A DNA stretch of 64,000 nucleotides from Kaistia soli DSM 19436 (GTDB taxonomy: Bacteria; Pseudomonadota; Alphaproteobacteria; Rhizobiales; Kaistiaceae). Below, one piece after another: positions 60,493 to 64,000 of this stretch. Positions within the stretch are counted from its first letter, which is position 1. Each line of letters starts with the position of its first letter. The stretch is taken from assembly GCF_900129325.1 (NCBI RefSeq), contig NZ_FQUP01000001.1:868001-932000 (forward strand), read 5' to 3'. The translations under genes were made by a program, and so were the position numbers. The notes under the pieces are model-generated. The model was not told the DNA's origin, made no database searches, and saw nothing but the letters and a program-made list of their open reading frames with translations.

Positions 60493-61689
60493 CTACGAGA
60501 CCACCTTCGCCATGCTGGCGGCCGGCGGGGTGTTGCGCGAGCGTTGGGTGCGCACGACGCCGTCGATCACCGTCATCGAGATGCCGGGAATATCTCCGAG
60601 TCTGACGGCTTCCAGCAGCGTCGCACCGGCCGAGTGCTGCGGCTTGTCCATCAGCACGAAATCGGCGGCGCGACCCACCTCGATCAACCCGCAATCAAGG
60701 TCACGCATTCGCGCCGTGTTGCCGGTCGCGAAGCAGAAGGCAATCTCCGGCGCGACATTGCCGAGCGAAGACAGCATCGACACCATTCGCATGATGCCAA
60801 GCGGTTGAACGCCTGAGCCCGCCGGTGCGTCGGTGCCAAGGATGATGCGGTCAAGCTGGCCAAGCTCGCGCGCCGTGTTCAGCGCGAGCAGCGCCGCGCG
60901 CATATTGCCGTTATGGACCAATTCGAGGCCGCGGCCGCATCCCTCGCAGAGGCAGACGATATCGCCGTCCGGCAGCGCGGTCGGACCGCCATTCACATGG
61001 CCGATGACGTCGGTGTCGGCGGCGAGCACGACGTCCTTGTCGATGAGGCCCGATCCCGGGATCGACGGACCGCCAGTGTGGATCGTCGAGATGATGCCGT
61101 ATTTCCGCGCCCAGCCGACCATCTGGCGCGCCGTCTCGCCATCCTTGACCGAGCCAAGGCCGACTTCGCCGAGCATCGTGACGCCGGCCGCGGCAAGCTC
61201 GCGGAAATCCTCCTCGATCATGCCCTTCTCGATCACCGGCGCGCCGGCGTGAACCTTTACGCCCGAGGGGCTGAAAGCCGAGAAGGTGCGCTGCGCCGCG
61301 ATCGCCAGCGCCTTGAGGCCGACAATGTCGGTCGGGCGGCCGGGCGTGTGCACTTCGCCGGCCGAAATCAGCGTGGTGACGCCGCCATGCAGGCCGGAAT
61401 CGATCCAGCCGATCTGGTTCTGACGCGGCGTCCAGTCGCCAGCGACCGGATGGACATGACTGTCGATGAGGCCGGGCGTCAGCGTCGAGCCATGCGCGTC
61501 GATCCGCGTCGTCGCGCCTTCGAGATCGAGATCGGCCCTGCGCCCGAAGGCTGTGATCCGGCCGTTCTCGGCGATGATCGTATCGGCATCGAGGATCGGG
61601 CGCCCGAGATCGCCGGAAAGGACGAGGCCGATATTCTCGATGACGAGCTTGGTCGGACCCTCGCTCTCAGTCGGGGCATCGTGGCTCAT
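60493..61689 (-). CDS. Enamidase-like metal-dependent amidohydrolase
   Basis: A 398-residue cytoplasmic amidohydrolase. Metal-binding motifs in order: GLIDSHVHPVAGDWTPRQ near residue 75, MLGEVGLGSVKDGE, IHTGGPSIPGSG, HVNGGPTALPDG, and GTDAPAGSGVQPLGI. These match, in order and wording, my recollection of the Eubacterium barkeri enamidase that opens 6-oxo-1,4,5,6-tetrahydronicotinate to 2-formylglutarate; the C-terminal RSRNTPPAA is also shared. AAAGGA precedes the ATG. It is flanked by a MarR regulator and a ketopantoate-reductase-like gene. The family is firm; the substrate is inferred. Confidence 0.88.
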   Translation of the reverse strand: MSHDAPTESEGPTKLVIENIGLVLSGDLGRPILDADTIIAENGRITAFGRRADLDLEGATTRIDAHGSTLTPGLIDSHVHPVAGDWTPRQNQIGWIDSGLHGGVTTLISAGEVHTPGRPTDIVGLKALAIAAQRTFSAFSPSGVKVHAGAPVIEKGMIEEDFRELAAAGVTMLGEVGLGSVKDGETARQMVGWARKYGIISTIHTGGPSIPGSGLIDKDVVLAADTDVIGHVNGGPTALPDGDIVCLCEGCGRGLELVHNGNMRAALLALNTARELGQLDRIILGTDAPAGSGVQPLGIMRMVSMLSSLGNVAPEIAFCFATGNTARMRDLDCGLIEVGRAADFVLMDKPQHSAGATLLEAVRLGDIPGISMTVIDGVVRTQRSRNTPPAASMAKVVS

Positions 61690-61770
61690 GGGGGTCCTTT
61701 CGGTCGGTCACGCGATGGTGTCAAAACGGCAGGCAAGAGCACTCGCCTCGCCAGGTCCTCGTTGCGGCTT

Positions 61771-62316
61771 TCAGGCGTCCGGCTGGTCGTCGGCGTCAGC
61801 GATGCGCGACAGCATTTCCATGAACAGCGCGCGCTCGCTCGGCTTCAGCGGCGCCAGCACGCGGCGGCCGACCTCGACGCTTTTCGCGAGCAAGGGCAGC
61901 GTATATTCGACGCCCTTCTCGGAGAGACGGATCATCGAGAGGCGCTGGTCATCGGGCGAGGCATAGCGCTCGACGAAGCCGTGTTTGGAAAGCTTGCGGA
62001 TGACGATGCTGATCGTGGACGGATCCATCGCCGTCAGCCGGCCAAGCTGGTTCTGCGAGACCTCGCCATGCTTCATGATCGTGGCCAATGCCGCCATCTG
62101 GGTCGGCGTCAGGTCATGCTCGCCCAGGACCTCCTGGAACCGCATCGTAGCGCGCTGGTGGGCGCGGCGGATGATATGGGCCGGATGGACCGCAAGCTCA
62201 TAGCCGGTCGAGTCGAAGAGATCGCGGTGCGTCGCCTTCGCTGCGGCCGATCGGGTCTGCATCGGCTCGCCGTCAAGGCTCAGCATTCCCCCGTCTGCTT
62301 CATCATCCGATGCCAT
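61771..62316 (-). CDS. MarR family transcriptional regulator
   Basis: A 181-residue winged-helix regulator. The DNA-binding part shows LTPTQMAALATIMKHGEVSQ, then LGRLTAMDPSTISIVIRKL and the wing RYASPDDQRLSMIRLSEKG. The N-terminal extension of about 40 residues is longer than usual. MarR regulators often respond to aromatic acids. It lies in the middle of the operon, 32 bases after the isochorismatase-type gene and 81 bases before the enamidase-like gene; the 81-base gap could hold an operator. Confidence 0.94.
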   Translation of the reverse strand: MASDDEADGGMLSLDGEPMQTRSAAAKATHRDLFDSTGYELAVHPAHIIRRAHQRATMRFQEVLGEHDLTPTQMAALATIMKHGEVSQNQLGRLTAMDPSTISIVIRKLSKHGFVERYASPDDQRLSMIRLSEKGVEYTLPLLAKSVEVGRRVLAPLKPSERALFMEMLSRIADADDQPDA

Positions 62317-62348
62317 CCAGCCGGTCTCCTTCTAGTCTGGACGCGGCC

Positions 62349-62993
62349 TCAGGCCGCGATCTGCTGATTGTCGATCACCTGGCCCGACGTCAGGGCGGCG
62401 ACCACGGAGGCCGCGTCGCTCACAACCCCGAAATGGGTGGCGATGTCGTAGAGGGTCGATTCCTGCTCGCGCGGGCCGGTCGCAGCGCAGCAATCACGCG
62501 GGACGACGACCTCATAGCCGTTGAAGAAGGCGTCGTGAACCGTCGATCGCACGCAGATATTGGTGACGACGCCGAATACGACCAGCTGGTCGACCAGCAT
62601 GTCCTTCAGCACGAGATCGAGGTCGGTCTGGAAGAAGCTCGAATAGCGATGCTTGATGACGTGGATCTCGTCCTCGCGCGCGCCGAGATCTTCGATGATC
62701 TCCGTCGCCCAGGTGCCCTCGACGCCATGCGGCGTGCGCTTCAGATATTCGCGGTCGCGGCGCATGTTGCGGCGATGGCTGTCATGCACCCAGATCACCG
62801 GCGCGCCGACCTTGCGCGCCGCCTCGATGACCTGAAGCTGCGGGCCGACCAGCACCTCATAGCCCGGCAGCACCATCCGGCCGCCCGGCTTGCAGAATTC
62901 GTTGATCATGTCGACCACGATCACGGCGGTGCACGCCGGATCGAGCCGCGCCTGCTCGGGATTGTTATGGGCCGAGAACACATCGACGGACAT
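62349..62993 (-). CDS. Cysteine hydrolase, isochorismatase/nicotinamidase family
   Basis: A 214-residue amidase-like hydrolase with the full catalytic triad: Asp28 in VIVVDMINEF, Lys in VIKHRYSSFFQTDLD and Cys in VVTNICVRSTVHDAF, including the conserved cis-peptide before TN. Members hydrolyse nicotinamide, maleamate, N-carbamoyl compounds or ureidoacrylate. The metal-binding residues that mark true nicotinamidases are not clearly visible. It follows the nucleoside hydrolase by 26 bases. A role in releasing ammonia or a carbamoyl group in the pathway is likely. Confidence 0.93.
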   Translation of the reverse strand: MSVDVFSAHNNPEQARLDPACTAVIVVDMINEFCKPGGRMVLPGYEVLVGPQLQVIEAARKVGAPVIWVHDSHRRNMRRDREYLKRTPHGVEGTWATEIIEDLGAREDEIHVIKHRYSSFFQTDLDLVLKDMLVDQLVVFGVVTNICVRSTVHDAFFNGYEVVVPRDCCAATGPREQESTLYDIATHFGVVSDAASVVAALTSGQVIDNQQIAA

Positions 62994-63019
62994 CAGGGGT
63001 TCTCCTCTGTGGTTTGGCT

Positions 63020-63976
63020 TCAGTCCCGAAGCAGGCTGTAAAGCAATTCAAAGAAACGGTCGGAATCGACTTCCGTGCAGATATCGGCGTTGTCGGGCAG
63101 ACCGCGCTCCTTCCAGAAGTCGGCGACCGTCGCCCCGAACGCATAGGTCCCTGCAAGATCGACGCCGATATGCGCCGGCCGCGTGCGCACCAGGGTCGGA
63201 TCGATGATCAGCGCCAGCGCCAGCGGGTCATGCAGCGCGCCGCCGACGCCCATCGAGTTGCGATGCAGCTTTTCGTAGAACAGCAGCCAGTCGTTGACGA
63301 CGCGGCCGAGCTCGGTGTCGATCTTGCGGAATTCCGCATATTGCGGCTCCTCGACCAGCACCTGCATGGTGACGTCGAGGCCGACCATGGTCAGCTTGAT
63401 GCCGCTGTCGAGCACGATCTTCAGCGCCTCGGGATCGCAGAAGGCGTTGAACTCGGTCGGCGTGATGATCTCGCTCTTGCGATAGAAGACGCCGCCCATC
63501 CAGGTGACGTCTTTGATCTTCGGCAGCAGCTCGGGATATTTCAGCACGAAGAGGCCGATATTGCAGAGCGGCCCGGTCGCGACGATGCGCAGCGGCTCGT
63601 CCTGCTCGCGCAGCGTCTTGGCGATGAAGTCGACCGCATGCATCGGCTCGAGCGTCTTGGTCGCCATCGGCAGATAGGGCGAGCCCTCGAGGCCGCTCGG
63701 GCCATCGGCGGTGCCGAGGACCAGAGGGCGTGCGAGAGGCCGATAGCAGCCGGCCGCGACGGGAACATCGCCGGCGCCGATGAACTCCAGGATGCGCAGC
63801 GTATTGGAGACGCATTTGTCGAGCTCGGCATTACCGCAGGTGACGGTGACACCGAGAAGATCGATGGCCTTCGAGCGATGCGCCATCACCAGCGCGATGG
63901 CATCGTCATGGCCTGGATCGCAGTCGAGGATGATCGGCGTGGGGCGCGCAGGGGCAGTGGCTGTCATGGTCATCAT
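63020..63976 (-). CDS. Nucleoside hydrolase (second copy)
   Basis: A 318-residue N-ribohydrolase. LDCDPGHDDAIALVMAH is the calcium-binding signature, then VATGPLCNIGLFVL and GGALHDPLALALIID with the active-site histidine. It is only moderately similar to the other nucleoside hydrolase in this window. Starts at 63976, 63973 and 63967 are possible; GAGGG fits the first two. As the first complete gene of the enamidase operon it suggests the substrate reaches the pathway as a nucleoside. Confidence 0.94.
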   Translation of the reverse strand: MMTMTATAPARPTPIILDCDPGHDDAIALVMAHRSKAIDLLGVTVTCGNAELDKCVSNTLRILEFIGAGDVPVAAGCYRPLARPLVLGTADGPSGLEGSPYLPMATKTLEPMHAVDFIAKTLREQDEPLRIVATGPLCNIGLFVLKYPELLPKIKDVTWMGGVFYRKSEIITPTEFNAFCDPEALKIVLDSGIKLTMVGLDVTMQVLVEEPQYAEFRKIDTELGRVVNDWLLFYEKLHRNSMGVGGALHDPLALALIIDPTLVRTRPAHIGVDLAGTYAFGATVADFWKERGLPDNADICTEVDSDRFFELLYSLLRD

Positions 63977-63983
63977 CCGTCCC

Positions 63984-64000
63984 TCAGGCCGCCTTGTAGA
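63984..64000 (-). CDS. C-terminal end of an upstream gene (partial)
   Basis: Only the last codons (reading YKAA and a TGA stop at 63984-63986) lie in the window. The spacing of a few bases to the nucleoside hydrolase start fits an operon. No identity can be given. Confidence 0.3.

Noticed and set aside
60913-62367. 484-codon plus-strand frame
   Set aside because: Antisense to the enamidase-like and MarR genes; composition typical of a high-GC shadow frame.
1-64000. CRISPR arrays, tRNA or rRNA genes, insertion sequences, prophage or toxin-antitoxin genes
   Set aside because: I looked for regularly spaced repeats, transposase or integrase motifs and tRNA-like folds and found none. The 'plasmid stabilization' name of the gene at 4975 is a database label without support here.

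Overview
The window is about 64 kb of dense, high-GC chromosomal DNA from an alphaproteobacterium, most likely of the order Hyphomicrobiales (Rhizobiales). Evidence for this includes three promoters of the EcfG general-stress type (GGAAC-N16/17-CGTT), an Irr-type iron box, an aerobic-type cob gene set that uses CbiD, a soluble NAD-linked formate dehydrogenase (fdsGBACD), and many periplasmic-binding-protein ABC importers. I see no tRNA, rRNA, CRISPR, insertion sequence or prophage, and no gene-free stretch longer than about 300 bases.

Layout. 1-4315: a minus-strand operon with a GntR/UTRA regulator, an SIS-domain sugar-phosphate protein, a sugar-binding protein and two permeases (the second runs off the left edge), preceded by paired NagR/DasR-like operators. 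4359-7696: stress and small proteins (DUF892/YciF-like, a small basic protein, an unknown winged-helix protein, two small exported proteins) and a flavin reductase. 7710-16994: an aldose-1-epimerase-like protein, the formate dehydrogenase operon on the minus strand, glucuronate isomerase and an alpha/beta hydrolase. 17074-26206: cobalamin (corrin ring) biosynthesis, cobG-H-I-J, cobK (opposite strand), cobL-E-M, cbiD (opposite strand) and cobB; CbiD takes the place of CobF. 26377-29212: clpS-clpA with a clear terminator. 29251-35849: an AI-2E family membrane protein, an ECF41 sigma factor with its partner CMD/AhpD-like protein and matching promoter, an O-methyltransferase, gnd, an MgtC-like protein and a cupin.

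35894-41454: a minus-strand nucleoside uptake operon (BMP-type binding protein, double ATPase, two permeases, nucleoside hydrolase). 41578-44546: an SDR dehydrogenase, a stand-alone response regulator with its own EcfG promoter, and a ketoglutarate-semialdehyde-type aldehyde dehydrogenase. 44814-53606: a sugar ABC importer without its own ATPase, a GH38 alpha-mannosidase and two convergent ROK regulators, suggesting mannoside import and hydrolysis. 53768-56530: CsbD (EcfG promoter), a mutarotase-fold-like protein, RidA, and a VIT/CCC1-type iron/manganese transporter with an Irr box.

56709-63976: the least understood part. A plus-strand group (FAD-dependent oxidoreductase and two tandem PF06684 'amino acid synthesis' paralogues) converges on a minus-strand operon (nucleoside hydrolase, isochorismatase-type amidase, MarR regulator, enamidase-like amidohydrolase, ketopantoate-reductase-like enzyme). 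Together these look like a catabolic route for a nitrogen heterocycle or its nucleoside, possibly nicotinate-related. That assignment is an inference.
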